Below are positions 33,854 to 44,590 of a DNA stretch of 64,000 nt, piece by piece. The stretch spans positions 2,914,001 to 2,978,000 of the forward strand of contig CM022368.1 in the NCBI GenBank assembly GCA_011800155.1, given 5' to 3'. The first letter of the stretch is position 1. The number at the start of each line of letters is the position of its first letter. Below the pieces are notes generated by a model. The model saw only the letters and a list, made by a program, of their open reading frames with translations. It made no database searches and was not told where the DNA came from. The translations under genes and the position numbers were made by a program. The stretch is from Flammulina velutipes. Taxonomy: Eukaryota; Basidiomycota; Agaricomycetes; Agaricales; Physalacriaceae.

Positions 33854-34778
33854 ATGGCCTCTCAAAGCACTGGTATCCGCTGCGAAAATCCAATGTGCAC
33901 CCTCACCTTCTCAACATATGGCCACATGCGAAGCCATCTCAAACAAGCGGTGTCTTGCAAATGGTGGCCAAGCCACGCAAAGGCGTCTGCTGCCAAGTTG
34001 GCCCAACCACCAACACCTACGATTGTCGCAGGCTCCATCCACGATATGACCACTTCGTTTTGGGACAGCGGGAACGATTACGTGGTAGACAAGGAGGATG
34101 AGGAGGATGAGGACGAGGACGACGAGGACAACGATGAGGAAGGGGAAGAAGGAAGCGGGTTGGAAATGGCGGACGGGGACGCTCCGGAATTTTTGGGCCC
34201 GTCGCCTGAACTACTTCGAGAGCTCATGGAGATGAACGACCCCGAGGATTTCTACGAGGTCGTCCACCCAGACGTCTCTATCGGGGAGGAAGGTCCAGGA
34301 CCTTCGACTCTGCGTGCTCGACTAAATCGCATGTTGGGAGCTCGTCAGCGTTACCTCGACGACGGCGAAGAGGGCAATGTTGCAGAAGATGGACGCGTCG
34401 TTGACGAGCACCCGAAGGACGCTGGCGCTGTCATCAAGATGGCTCGTGGACTTCATGAACGTTGGGCAGCACTTTTTGGCACAGCTCCTGCAGACGTAAC
34501 GATGGACGGCAGCGGGAAGTTGGACCTTGATTCGTACAACATGTATCATCCCTTCGCCTCGAAGTTGGACTGGGAGGTTGCTCAGTGGATGGTAGAGGAC
34601 GGTATCGGACATAATTCATTCAATCGATTGCTGAGTATCGACGGGGTGCGTTTGTATATGTTCGCTGTCTTTCTGGTGCTAATGCCTGCGTAGGTAAAAG
34701 AAAAACTCGGACTATCTTCCTCTAATACGAAAGGTTTACACGACAATCTTGATCAGATCCCTCGACGTGCAGGCACTT
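33854..34778 (+). pseudogene. Plavaka transposase, N-terminal fragment
   Basis: Starts MASQSTGIRCENPMC. A C2HC-type finger (C-x4-C...H-x3-H...C) is followed by a very acidic stretch and then the Plavaka-type block YNMYHPFASKLDWEVAQWM...NSFNRLLSIDG. A short intron with GTGCG...CGTAG leads to VKEKLGLSS...LHDNLDQIPRRAG. The frame then runs into the foldback element at 34779. This is the usual N-terminus of Plavaka (CACTA-like) transposases of Agaricomycetes; the rest lies beyond the insert. Confidence 0.85.
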
Positions 34779-37575
34779 CACCCTATGCTATAGGGATAAC
34801 ACGTTATAGGCCTGTAGTGGCAGGGCAAAACAACGCGTTGTCCACTGTAGCTCTAAATGGCTGTCTGGCTGGCTGGCTGGCTGGCCAGGGTATATTGGGG
34901 CGGGCTGGAATGGGGCGGGATGGGTCCCAAATATGGATAGGGATTGATGGGAGCATGTAGGGATTGATGGGGAGGGGGAGGGGGAGCAGGGGATGGGGAA
35001 ATGTGGCCACACATAAATCCGGACCTAGGGATTGATGGGTACTGATGTCATTGATTGTCCAGGGGGATGGGGGATGGGGATAGCAATTGTGGCACCAGGA
35101 AAATCCGGACCTAGGGTTTGATGGGAGCAGGGAATGGGGGATGGGGGCAGGGGAAATGTGGCCACAGGAAAATCCGGACCTAGGGATTGATGGGAACTAA
35201 TGGGATTGATGGGGGAGGGGATGGGGATGGGGGCAGGGGGATTGGGGGCAGGGAACAATTGTGGCACCAGGATAAATACTGGGCTATTGCCAGGGTATGA
35301 GGAGGGTATGGGAGGGATGATTGTAGGTTGAAAAATAAAATTCTTTCTAACTATCAGAAACATGAATGGGGATGTGGCAGCTACTGAAACCAACAATAAA
35401 ACGATGTGTGGCGCATTTTTAATCGAGGAGCACATACCTCGGATTGACCTGGGGTTACTCTAGATGTCTTCCTATTGAAAAATGAATGTGTGCAGCACAA
35501 AGAACCATGTAAAAACACGAAGATTTGGCTGAGAAACAAGCAGAACATTATTGAAAATCCATCAAAAAGCACCAAAAAGGGAGCAGCACTTTGCCCTCGC
35601 TTGGGGTGACCTGGAACCACTTGTAGGTCGTCCAGACACCTTTGGGGCATTGTATATGTCACTTAGTTAGGTCCCAGGTCAACAGAACCCTTGGATATGA
35701 TCAAAATGCCAAAAACCCGGACCACACAGCTTTGGGCCACACTATCAACTTGCCATGACCTGGGGACACCTTATATTCGAAGATATATGTATATAATGCT
35801 CTAATCATGAGTTAGATGAAGTCTGGAGTGTCAAAAATGCGGTCAAAACCTTGGATATACCCCAAATAATGTCCCCCAAGAAAGCACACACACCATCAAC
35901 TTCCCCTGACCTCTGGGTCGTTCCAATGTGTTCTATTATCATTATAGATGATGTATTGGCATCCCAGAGGTGTCCCCAGTTTGTCAAAATGCGAATATTC
36001 ATGATAATAGGTGAACCCTTATTCACCCTTCCTTCTCAAGTACACCCATTGGTTCGCATATCTACATCTTTAGGACTGTTCTAATAGTCATTTGACATCA
36101 TATAGATGATATCTTGGGGCCCAGGTCTTAGGTAGACCTCGAAGATACATCCCTTTGGTACATGGTGAGGATATGATCTTTGTACTAATTCTCAAATGAC
36201 CATGCTCTATATTGAAGGGTGTTCAACCTGGGACATATTCTGGGAAGCTAAAAACACATTGTATGATGTTAAAATCAATAGTCCACCACTCAGATGTGTG
36301 ATAGTTGGGGTGGTTCTTGGTGTAGAAAGAGAGGATATAAATTATTGTACCATTTCTATTCGCATTTTGCCACACTGGGGGAACCTCTGGGGTGCTAATA
36401 CATCATATATAATGATAATAGAACACATTGGGACGACCCAGAGGTCAGAGGAAGTTGATGGTGTGTGTGCTTTCTTGGGGACATTATTTGGGGTATATCC
36501 AAGGTTTTGACCGCATTTTTGACACTCCAGACTTCATCTAACTCATGATTAGAGCATTATATACATATATCTTCGAATATAAGGTGTCCCCAGGTCATGG
36601 CAAGTTGATAGTGTGGCCCAAAGCTGTGTGGTCCGGGTTTTTGGCATTTTGATCATATCCAAGGGTTCTGTTGACCTGGGGACCTAACTGAGTGACATAT
36701 ACAATGCCCCAAAGGTGTCTGGACGACCTACAAGTGGTTCCAGGTCACCCCCAAGCGAGGGCAAAGTGCTGCTCCCTTTTTGGTGCTTTTTGATGGATTT
36801 TCAATAATGTTCTGCTTGTTTCTCAGCCAAATCTTCGTGTTTTTACATGGTTCTTTGTGCTGCACACATTCATTTTTCAATAGGAAGACATCTAGACCAA
36901 CCCCAGGTCAATCCGAGGTATGTGCTCCTCGATTAAAAATGCGCCACACATCGTTTTATTGTTGGTTTCAGTAGCTGCCACATCCCCATTCATGTTTCTG
37001 ATAGTTAGAAAGAATTTTATTTTTCAACCTACAATCATCCCTCCCATACCCTCCTCATACCCTGGCAATAGCCCAGTATTTATCCTGGTGCCACAATTGT
37101 TCCCTGCCCCCAATCCCCTGCCCCATCCCCCATCCCCTCCCCCATCAATCCCATTAGTTCCCATCAATCCCTAGGTCCGGATTTTCCTGTGGCCACATTT
37201 CCCCTGCCCCCATCCCCCATCCCCTGCTCCCATCAAACCCTAGGTCCGGATTTTCCTGGTGCCACAATTGCTATCCCCATCCCCCATCCCCCTGGTCAAT
37301 CAATGACATCAGTACCCATCAATCCCTAGGTCCGGATTTATGTGTGGCCACATTTCCCCATCCCCTGCTCCCCCTCCCCCTCCCCATCAATCCCTACATG
37401 CTCCCATCAATCCCTATCCATATTTGGGACCCATCCCGCCCCATTCCAGCCCGCCCCAATATACCCTGGCCAGCCAGCCAGCCAGCCAGACAGCCATTTA
37501 GAGCTACAGTGGACAACGCGTTGTTTTGCCCTGCCACTACAGGCCTATAACGTGTTATCCCTATAGCATAGGGTG
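34779..37575. mobile_element. Foldback-type palindromic element FB2 inside the Plavaka gene
   Basis: 2,797 bp, ends CACCCTATGCTATAGGGATAA, centred at 36177. Arms of about 1.16 kb (34779 to ~35940 and ~36415 to 37575) surround a ~475 bp partly palindromic spacer. The arms match FB1 closely except in the outer ~90 bp, where each element's two ends match each other but differ from the other element. Flanks are AGGCACTT (34771-34778) and AGTCACTT (37576-37583), 7 of 8 bases identical. No transposase; the open frames are translations of the C-rich repeats. Confidence 0.88.
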
Positions 37576-39398
37576 AGTCACTTGTTCCAAGTATGGCACT
37601 TGCCCTAAGTGCACGGCAGGGGCTACGGAACTCGACGAGGAGGACAAGTTCAAACGTCGAACCCCGAAGAGTACTCTGGACGCGATGGCGAAAGCAAAGA
37701 GGTCGACCACGTCTCGTACCGCTTACATCAAGGCCTGCAACGCACAGAACGTCAACGGAACTGTGCCAACCCCATTTTGGGATGGCCTGCCATATACAAA
37801 CATTCATCTCTCGCAAACGCCAGACGTTCTTCATCAGCTGTACCAGGGGGTTCTCAAACACCTGCTAGAGTGGTGCCAAACCCTGATGACAGAGGCAGAG
37901 TTGGACCGTCGTATTCGTTGCCTACCACCTGCGTTGGGTGTACGGCACTTCAAGAACGGCATAAGTGCCCTCTCGCAGATTAGTGGGACAGAACGGAAGA
38001 ATATGGGGAAGATCCTTCTGGGATGTGTGGCTGACGAACTTGATGCTCGAGCGGTGGCGGCGTGCAGAGCCATCCTGGACTTTATTTACCTTGCACAGTA
38101 TCCCACTCACGACGATGACACTCTGGGCTACATGGACGTCGCTCTCGCTACATGGCGCAGTAACAAAGCCTACTTTGTCGACGTCGGGATCCGCGATGAC
38201 TTCAACATTCCCAAGTTCCATTCCCTCTGCCACTACGTTGATATGATACGACTTTTCGGAACAACGAACAACTATAATACCGAAATGTTCGAACGCCTAC
38301 ACATCGACTACGCGAAAAAGGGTTGGCGGGCATCCAATCGACGAGATGAGTTCCCACAAATGACAGAATGGGTTACCCGCAAGGAGAGTGTACACGGATT
38401 CGGGAGTTACCTTCAATGGGTCCGGGAGCAGCTTGGTGGGTCTTCATTTCCTCTTACGCCGTGTGAATTGATTCTGATTCATCTTCGTCTATTCGTCTAG
38501 ATGCTAAGGCTAAGGCTAAGGCTTCTGGGTCACAGACTCCGAAGGACGACACTACCTCTTCAACTCCGACTCCTGCATCACAGACGCCGAAGGACAAAGT
38601 GTCTGAAGATACCGAAACAGTTGCACAAACAAATCTCCCCACCGCCTATCAACACATCAAGCTCCCCAAAATTCCCAGCTCCCCCAAAAAACTCCTGGGC
38701 GCTATTGCTCGTCAACACGGTGTTCCAGACTTCGCGGTCAACCTACGCAACTATATCAACGGAATCGAACAGCTCCAAGCAAAGACACCTGTCATCTACG
38801 ATCCACTACCTTTCCAGCGTATCAATGTCTTTCACTCTTTCAAATTTACCCGCGAAGGTCTCCTGGATGACACATTGGAAAAGGATTGGGTCCGTGCCAC
38901 CCCAGTTGATGATGGTCGCTTCGACACAGTCGTCGTACTCACTGACGACGACGCAGAGTCTACCGGATTGGACGGTTCGCTATTCTTTTTCCCGCCCATA
39001 TTATTCTCTGACTTGTTGTAGGTACTCGTATTGGACGTGTGTGAATCATATTCAAGATCCCGAGCGCAATACCAATAAAGGGCGAAAATATCTTGACCCC
39101 GTCGTATTGGCCGAAAGGACCGCTAGCATATGTTGAATGGTTCACGAAACCGAAACTGACTCCACGCGCGTCAAGTATACATAACATGCCGTCCGTTTCG
39201 AAGGACATTCGGAACGGGAAGCCCAATTACTCCATCGTCCCGCTTGGCAATATTCGCCAATCCTGTATGTTAATTCCTGACTTCGATAGGACACCATCCA
39301 GTACATGGGACACGGACGAACCTATTTTAGATACATGTACGCACTTCCGTATTAATAATTGGCAGAGTCTTTATTCTTATCAGACTATATACATGTAG
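37576..39398 (+). pseudogene. Plavaka transposase, C-terminal fragment with a nonsense codon
   Basis: The frame is open from the foldback junction: TCSKYGTCPKC (the CxxxxxCPKC zinc site), then PFWDGLPYTNIHLSQTPDVLHQLYQGVLKHLLEW, FHSLCHYVDMIRLFGTTNNYNTEMFERLHIDYAKKG and further Plavaka-type blocks. Introns at about 38435-38499 and 38976-39021 join the C-terminal exons (LPKIPSSPKKLLGAIARQ; GPLAYVEWFTKP). In the last exon GTRIGRV is followed by TGA (39042-39044) where CGA (Arg) would be expected, then the frame continues to 39398. Compared with complete Plavaka transposases, the segment between RRAG and TCSKYG, which includes the first catalytic Asp region, is absent. Confidence 0.85.
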
Positions 39399-39794
39399 TT
39401 TACTGTTTAATCCCTATAATATCATGTTCTATTATGTGTAGTACCTATCTTATAGAATTATTAATAAAAGTGCAATATGCAACCTGAGTTGTCCAAGGTC
39501 TACCTAAGTTGTTTAATGGGTTGTTTGTAACTTGAAGATATCCTAGGTATACCTAGGTCAATTAGTAGACTGTTCAAGACTTGTAGTTATCCAAGGTACA
39601 CCTAGGATGATTAACTATGAGTGAAAGACTTATAGATATCTCAGGTAGACCTAAGATTGATAATGAAGCTACCCTAACTTGGAGATGATTTAGGTATACT
39701 TAGGAGATGTAGGTTGATTAGGTTGTGCAGGCTAACATGAGGTTAGATGTTATGATATCATTGAACCTACTGCTAACTGAGGCCTGGAGGACAT
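39399..39794. repeat. Degenerate CCTAGG/ACCTAGG-rich repeat stretch
   Basis: About 400 bp of AT-rich sequence in which phrases such as GATATCCTAGGTATACCTAGG, GTACACCTAGG, GGTAGACCTAAG and GGTATACTTAGG recur roughly every 60 bp. No coding frame. It separates the Plavaka 3' end from the truncated gypsy fragment and may be part of another degraded element. Confidence 0.5.
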
Positions 39795-39800
39795 TTCCTG

Positions 39801-40357
39801 ATGGGGAAAGTACATGGTCCAGATGGACTCAGTAGAAGGGTAGCATCACCGAACAATGTGATCATTCCAAGTCCACCAGGGGACGAGTACGAAGAGGAGC
39901 TATTGACCTTCGAATATGAGGAACCCGCTAACTTAGCGGAGGAAGACAAACCCTTACCCTTCGAAGACTTCAAAGACAACATAGACACTAGGACTGGATA
40001 TCTCTTCGAAGTTAGCAAACCAGATGAGAACCAGGAAGACTTAGTAGAAGAAACCCCGACAGAAGTCGAGGAAGAGTACAGAGTCACTCAACTAGCCGCT
40101 ATGGCAGTGGAGGACTTAGAAAAATGGGTAGCTATCGACGAGTTCCCTGAACTAGAGCGATCAGCTAGAGAACAGCTATGGGAAACCTTACTACCACACG
40201 TAGAACCCTACTTGAAGGATGAGAATTATACACCCGCTATCTTAGCAGATCGACAACTCCAAACCCTTAGGAACTTCAGTGATAAGGAATTCTTTGTAGC
40301 TGGTGACAAGTTATACAAAAAGAATGCAGAAGGAAAACACCGGAGAGTCCTCCTACT
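39801..40357 (+). pseudogene. Gypsy fragment 2, connector before the integrase finger
   Basis: From the RNase H tail (MGKVHGPDGLSRR) through an acidic connector to EGKHRRVLLL at the MITE junction. The frame is open. Ignoring the MITE and one copy of CTCCTACT, it continues as GKRLPVVQVIHDKHGHKG in the same phase, so a single integrase frame existed before insertion. Confidence 0.8.
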
Positions 40358-41070
40358 TAGGCCTTTAAGGTCCGGTCTCGGTCCGGTCTTTTTTATTTTT
40401 TTTTAAGGACCGCCAACCGGGGCGGTCCTTTGTTTTCTTCTTTTTGGAAGGACCATTAACCGGGACCGGTCTTTTAATTAGACCGTAGTGACTGCAGTCC
40501 GGTCTTTCCAGTCCAACCGGTTGAACCGGGGCCGGTCCGGACCGCGGTTCAACTGGTCCAACTATTGCACAGCACGTCCCAAGGTTGAGTCGCGTGCACA
40601 AAAATGTGCATCTAGTAAGGATTGAACTCAAGACCTTACCTAATACAGCTGAAATTGAGGTATTCTAACCACTAGACCACAGTGTCTTGTAATATATAGG
40701 AACTTTATGCAATATACTATGTCATCGTCAAAATTTCAACTCACTATTATGTATAGTGTTCGTTTAAGAGGGTAAACATTGTAATTGTTCAATTTAACTT
40801 GATATATGAGCTAAAATATATGTTTTTGTACTCTAAACTAGCTAAAATATGTCCGAACACCCTTTGATAGTCCGTTTTACTATGGACCGGTCCATGACTG
40901 GTTGCACCAGTCTTTTGGCAGTCCTAAATATTCTCATCCAACCTCAGGACTGCCAACTGGGACCAGTCTTTTTTCCGACCGGTCTTTTTTTCTTGGCAGT
41001 CTTTTTGTGGTCCGGTCCGGTCCAGTTGGCAGTCGTTTGGCAGTCCATAGGACCGGACCTTAAAGGCCTA
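40358..41070. mobile_element. hAT-type MITE-B inside the gypsy integrase
   Basis: 713 bp with 20 bp terminal inverted repeats TAGGCCTTTAAGGTCCGGTC and a perfect 8 bp duplication CTCCTACT (40350-40357, 41071-41078). Subterminal zones contain many GGTCCGGT and GGACCGG words. The internal part carries a tRNA-like segment (40613-40684). No transposase. Ends and duplication length fit hAT. Confidence 0.93.
40613..40684 (-). ncRNA. tRNA-like (tRNA-Glu-like) segment, probably a SINE head
   Basis: On the minus strand: TGGTCTAGTGGTTAGAATACC forms an A-box and D-arm-like start (A-box complement at 40669-40679). A TTTCA anticodon-loop-like word follows, then GAGTTCAATCC, a good B-box (complement at 40619-40629). 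The acceptor stem does not pair well, so it is not a functional tRNA. Pol III A and B boxes in this order are the mark of a tRNA-derived SINE. The 3' tail is unclear. Confidence 0.6.
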
Positions 41071-42279
41071 CTCCTACTAGGCAAAAGACTGCCAGTGGTA
41101 CAGGTCATACACGACAAGCATGGGCACAAAGGTCAATTTTCCGTCCACAAACTTGTCGGGAAAAGATTCTGGTGGCCAGGAATGGATACAGACATCAATT
41201 GGTTCGTGAAAACGTGTGTACTCTGTCAGAAGAGACAGAAGATGAAAATACACAAAGAACCAACTATAACTCCAACACCAGGGATCTATGAAACGGCTTT
41301 TGTAGACACTTTCAGAATGCCGACTTCTGGCGGCACTGGAGCTCGAAAGAAGTACTCAGGATATAATGCAGTCACAGTAGCACGATGTGGATTGACTGGA
41401 TGGCCAGAGGCCAGAGCGTTAATCAACGAGAATGCCGAGACCTTAGGGGATTGGATTTTCGAAGACATATTGTGTAGATGGGGTTGTATAAAGCAGATAG
41501 TCACCGATAACGGACCCGCTATCAAGAAGGCAATGGTTCATATCGAGGCTAAGTATGGTGTTAAAGGGATTCTAATCACTCCCTACAACAAACAGGCCAA
41601 TGGAAAAGTGGAAAGAGGGCACTGGGACATTAGACAATCATTGTTTAAAGTGTGCAAAGGCCATCCAGAGGAATGGCCCGCTTTCTTACATGAAGTACTA
41701 TGGGCCGAAAGGATAACGGTTAAAAGGACTTTGGGTCATTCACCGTTTTACGCAGTAACAGGATGTGAACCAGTGTTACCACTTGATATCGAAGAAGCCA
41801 CCTGGCTCGTAGATATCCCAGATACGTTGATTTCACACTCCGACTTGATAGCGTATCGAGCAACTCAGTTGATAAAGCACAAAGAAGACGTAAAGAAAAT
41901 GAAACAGCGTGTAACTGAAGCCAAGAAAAGAGCGGCGGAAAGATTCATGGATGAACATAAAAATAGAATTCCAAAGTACAAGTTCAAAACAGGCGAACTG
42001 GTACTGGTGCGCAATACGCGCATCGAAGACGAATTAAATTCAAAGTTCAAAGAAAGATTCATGGGTCCATACACTGTTATTTCTCGAACAACGGCTGGGA
42101 ACTACGTACTGTGTGAACTGGATGGCTCGATATTGAAAGATAAGATAGCCCAGTTTAGAGTGATCCCTTTCTACTCGAGAAAGGACCCAAAACAACTGGG
42201 AGATGTATTTTTCAAGAGGCTACATAGGATCCGCGATAGTGTCGGGCGAGTACTCAACTTGGTAAATAAAACTACGTAG
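41071..42279 (+). CDS. Gypsy fragment 2 integrase
   Basis: Complete integrase from the second duplication copy to the stop at 42279. HHCC finger: HDKHGHKGQFS...WWPGM...CVLCQ. Catalytic triad: AFVDTFRMP, IVTDNGPAI and KQANGKVERGHW. It is followed by a conserved Agaricomycete gypsy block (HSPFYAVTGCEPVLPLDI) and a GPY-type C-terminal module (FMGPYTVISRTTAGNYVLCELDG). No stop codons. It could only be expressed as part of a longer frame, which is now lost upstream. Confidence 0.88.
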   Translation, partial: LLLGKRLPVVQVIHDKHGHKGQFSVHKLVGKRFWWPGMDTDINWFVKTCVLCQKRQKMKIHKEPTITPTPGIYETAFVDTFRMPTSGGTGARKKYSGYNAVTVARCGLTGWPEARALINENAETLGDWIFEDILCRWGCIKQIVTDNGPAIKKAMVHIEAKYGVKGILITPYNKQANGKVERGHWDIRQSLFKVCKGHPEEWPAFLHEVLWAERITVKRTLGHSPFYAVTGCEPVLPLDIEEATWLVDIPDTLISHSDLIAYRATQLIKHKEDVKKMKQRVTEAKKRAAERFMDEHKNRIPKYKFKTGELVLVRNTRIEDELNSKFKERFMGPYTVISRTTAGNYVLCELDGSILKDKIAQFRVIPFYSRKDPKQLGDVFFKRLHRIRDSVGRVLNLVNKTT

Positions 42280-42791
42280 GGAACAGATGGTGCGGACACC
42301 ATCTAATTTCCTTGGTAGGGGATATAGAGGCGTTATATGGGCCAAAATTTTAAATTTTGTTAAGATTCATCGTCAGCCGCCTATATAGCGGGCAGTCAGA
42401 ACACCCGCCAACATAGCGGGTGGAAATCGGAAATCGGCACGAGTCACGGAGAAGGCACGTGACCAGTCACGTGACAAGACGCGTCCAAAACCAATCAATA
42501 GAAGACTGGTTGCCAGGCATAACAGCGCTAAAAGCCAAGGAAGGGCAAGCCTGTATAAGGCCAGCAAAAAGAAAGAGTGAATCGAGCTCAGGGACTCAAC
42601 GGGACCGAGATAGTCGGAAGCGAACAAGGCAAGAACAGGGCATCAATAGCAATCCAAAAAGGGAAGATATTGACTCGCCTCGGATGTTTTGATGGGCGAT
42701 CCATTAAACACCGGACCGGACCCCGGTAGTGTGAGAAAGAGGGACTTTAATGTTACCCTCTTTCTTTTCAACCACCACGTTCTACTTGAAC
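42280..42791. other. Gypsy 3' flank, possible LTR, with two palindromes
   Basis: About 510 bp between the integrase stop and the next gene. CCGCCTATATAGCGGG (42377-42392) and ACCCGCCAACATAGCGGGT (42403-42421) belong to the same short palindrome family that is dispersed at 58-64 kb. GGCACGTGACCAGTCACGTGAC (near 42453) is a nested palindrome with two CACGTG E-box-like sites, followed by CTGTATAAGGCC (near 42551), a TATA-like motif upstream of the gene at 42792. LTR ends not defined. Confidence 0.45.
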
Positions 42792-44590
42792 ATGTCCGCG
42801 CCTTCGACTCCTGCCCCACTGCCAACCACGACTGTCTCCCCTGCTGCCGAACCTGCCGCTACGGTGTCGCCCGCCCACGAATCGCCCGCTGCTATGTCGC
42901 CTGCGCCAGAGCCTGCCACCACGGTCTCGTCGGCTCCTGTCTCCCCGCGTATGGAACCAACCATGGCGCTCGGCTCAACTACACCCTTGTTTCTGCCAAC
43001 GCAATCTGAGGCAAGTTCGCCGCGGGCAGAGGAACGAGAACCAACGCCACCACCAAAGTCACCAACCCCACCAGCCAGCCCGGCAGCGACGCCCATGTCT
43101 CCAAGCGTGTTGGACAAGACGGAGTCAGGCATGACAACGTCGGATGACGCGTCGGCGACGCGTCAACCAAGTCCAGCACGCGTGGAAACTTGGTCAAGTT
43201 ACGAGGCAGGAAGGACGAAGACTCTAGGCCTGGACTATGCGTCCACGGAGGTCGAAGAAGATGAGGACGAGGAGGTGGACGAGCTAATGAGCACGTCCTC
43301 TCCAGAGCCAAAGGAAAAGGAGGCGACGGGATCTACGGGAGGTGAACCTCCTGCAGATCCAGATCGCGACGACGGTCTCACCGCCGTCGAGATCGATTTC
43401 GCGAGGGCAATGCCCCCTCCTATCCCGCAGTCACCACCGAGGCTGCCTCTCCGTCTGGATTCCCCGCCCCCGATGGCGGAATCGCTGTTTGGACCCACGT
43501 GGTTCCCAGCACCAATTCCGCCACCGTCACCACAGGCCTGGTTACAACCTACGCCTCCAACAACGACCCCTCCCCCACCGTCCCCACCTGTCGCGGGAAC
43601 GCCTCCAGCGGCAACAAGAACACCGCAGGATGGATCGCCAACCAGGTTATCGCCCCGGATCTGGTCGCCCCCAACGGGTACGCCGGCCAGAATGGCGACG
43701 CCTCCTGAGGCGGCACCAAGCCCAACGACGTCGACGGCCCCCAAGCCTGTTTCAAAGAAACGAAAGCTGGGAAGGCCGGTCCAAGGCGACTCGCCAAGGA
43801 AGAGGACTTGGGGACCCGCAATCCTCAAGACGCCTGCCTGGGTGCCGGTGGTGAACAAGAGGAAGGTAGTGGAAGTCGAGGAAGACGAGGATGACTCGGA
43901 GGAGTCAAAACAGCCGAGCCCTCCGAAGAAAAGGAGGAGACTCACCAACAAGAGGCCAGAAGTGGCCAAGACGAAGGTTAGTCTATGACTTGGAGAAAAC
44001 CAAGTGGACGAGACTAACTGGGAAAATAGAAACAACCAACCGCCGAGGAAGCGGCTCTGGCCGCCCAGCGAGCGGCTCGAGCAGAGGCCCGCGAGGCCAA
44101 GAAGAACAAGTCGGCCGCCTCAACGTCGGCCCCGCCTGCCAGTCGGGCACGAATCGCTCAGCCCGCCCCGCAGCTGGTGGCGTCATCTTCGAAAAGAAAA
44201 CTCGACGACGACAAAGCGGAGCCGAAAAAGAAGAGGAAGCCGCGAACGGTCGTCGACAACCCGACTGGGCGTAGGCCCATGCTCCCCGCCCGCGAGAAGG
44301 ACGACCCTCTCCACAACGAGCAGATCTTGTGCAGAGGGTGCTTCAAGAAGGGTATCCGCTGCAAATACGAAGGATCGAATCGCTCGTGCGTGGAATGCAC
44401 ATACACCAAGAAAGGGTGTCTAAAGCTGGATCCCGAGGACCCCTGCCTCCTCAAGGACGAGGCTCAACTGCGAGTCGAGGAACTGGAGAAGGAGGTGGAG
44501 ACGCTGAGGGCCAGGCTGACGACACTCGAGGAGACCGTCAGGCTGTCAGAAGCTGTCATCCCAAACCTCGAGGCAGCGCTCGAGCCATAG
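42792..44590 (+). CDS. Pro/Ser-rich protein with cysteine cluster and C-terminal coiled coil
   Basis: Two exons (42792-43975 and about 44032-44590; GTTAGT...AAATAG intron) giving about 580 residues from MSAPSTPAPLPTT. A long Pro/Ser/Thr-rich low-complexity region with an acidic patch (EVEEDEDEEVDEL) and KRKLGRP- and KKRRR-type nuclear signals precedes a cysteine cluster CRGCFKKGIRCKYEGSN.SCVECTYTKKGC, resembling fungal Zn-cluster/knuckle proteins. A heptad-rich coiled coil (AQLRVEELEKEVETLRARL) ends the protein. The last codon and stop (CCATAG) lie inside the inverted repeat, which starts at 44582, so the natural C-terminus may have been longer. Function unknown; DNA or RNA binding is plausible. 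Confidence 0.7.

Larger units (their letters stand above)
39795..42279 (+). mobile_element. 5'-truncated Ty3/gypsy fragment (end of RNase H plus integrase)
   Basis: Begins near the very end of RNase H (GKVHGPDGLSRR, the usual HVPG..N..DALSRR-type end) and runs to the integrase C-terminus. Gag, protease and reverse transcriptase are absent. It is a different family from the gypsy at 4.3-12.8 kb, judged by low protein similarity outside motifs. A MITE at 40358-41070 splits it. The 3' LTR may lie in 42280-42790. Confidence 0.85.

Noticed and set aside
40613..40684. Functional tRNA gene
   Set aside because: A- and B-boxes are present but acceptor-stem pairing is poor and it lies inside a MITE; called tRNA-like only.
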